The notes under the pieces were generated by a model. It saw nothing but the letters and a program-made list of their open reading frames with translations. It was not told the origin of the DNA and did not search any database. Shown piece after piece: positions 63,996 to 64,000 of a DNA stretch of 64,000 bases (positions within the stretch are counted from its first letter, which is position 1; each line of letters starts with the position of its first letter). Origin of the DNA: Sessilibacter corallicola (GTDB lineage Bacteria; Pseudomonadota; Gammaproteobacteria; Pseudomonadales; Cellvibrionaceae); assembly GCF_021290925.1 (NCBI RefSeq), contig NZ_JAJSLX010000002.1, positions 399,001 through 463,000 of the forward strand, given 5' to 3'. Both the position numbers and the translations under genes were made by a program.

Positions 63996-64000
63996 TGCGG
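63996..64000 (+). tRNA. Possible second tRNA-fMet copy, first bases only (cut by window end)
   Basis: The last 14 bases of the window (GACGTTGATGCGG preceded by T) repeat the sequence immediately upstream of and beginning the tRNA at 63778. A tandem second copy would start at 63996. Only five bases of it are visible. Confidence 0.4.

Overview
The window reads as a chromosomal segment of a heterotrophic, probably marine, gammaproteobacterium of moderate GC content. Supporting signs are the glyoxylate shunt made of malate synthase G plus a 531-residue Pseudomonas-type isocitrate lyase, the conserved pckA/hslO/hslR/yrfG/cysQ neighbourhood, BolA, TrhO, an OprD-type porin, and an initiator tRNA with CCA encoded. 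I see no phage, IS element, CRISPR array or rRNA.

Layout. 0-5 kb: the 5' end of a GAF/DUF484-like sensor gene, cobB (SIRT5-like sirtuin), a DUF4202 protein, trhO and bolA. 5.4-11 kb: an XRE/DUF3612-type regulator divergent from glcB-aceA, with three evenly spaced copies of a 10-bp motif between them. 11.3-13.5 kb: an OprD-like porin and a lipoprotein. 13.6-25.9 kb: two divergent operons of envelope proteins. The leftward one encodes a hydrazine-synthase-alpha-like (HzsA-like) monoheme lipoprotein, an SH3/barrel protein, an outer membrane barrel, a TlpA thioredoxin, a DUF4266 lipoprotein and a DUF3570 barrel. The rightward one encodes a monoheme DUF1588/1585-like protein, a diheme LamG lipoprotein and a Tat-exported DUF1501-like protein. 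26-33.5 kb: a polysaccharide deacetylase, an Ig-like lipoprotein, tex and a DoxX-like membrane protein. 34-41.7 kb: a second (SIRT4-like) sirtuin, a GNAT, pckA, hslO, a DUF4124 protein, a Deg-like protease and hslR. 42-50.5 kb: a surface-glycan cluster (five glycosyltransferases, an O-antigen ligase/polymerase, YrbL, ELM1-like) lying between hslR and yrfG. 50.5-52.2 kb: yrfG and cysQ, divergent. 52.2-54.9 kb: a gene-poor AT-rich stretch with two tiny ORFs and several hairpins. 54.9-58 kb: a bufferin-type RiPP operon (precursor, MNIO/DUF692 enzyme, DUF2063 partner, ECF sigma, putative anti-sigma). 58-63.6 kb: a diheme oxidoreductase, a YdgA/DUF945 protein and a ceramidase-family membrane protein. 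63.7-64 kb: tRNA-fMet behind a strong promoter, with the first bases of an apparent second copy at the window end.

How the parts fit. glcB, aceA and pckA form the acetate/fatty-acid to gluconeogenesis route. The 13.6-25.9 kb cluster looks like a coordinated envelope redox system built from c-type cytochromes, a thiol oxidoreductase and outer membrane barrels; its substrate is unknown. The bufferin operon probably makes a secreted, Cys-modified metal-buffering peptide under its own sigma factor, with a perfect CRP-type half-site pair upstream. These last two are the strongest candidates for poorly described biology. All family calls come from reading translated sequence without database searches.
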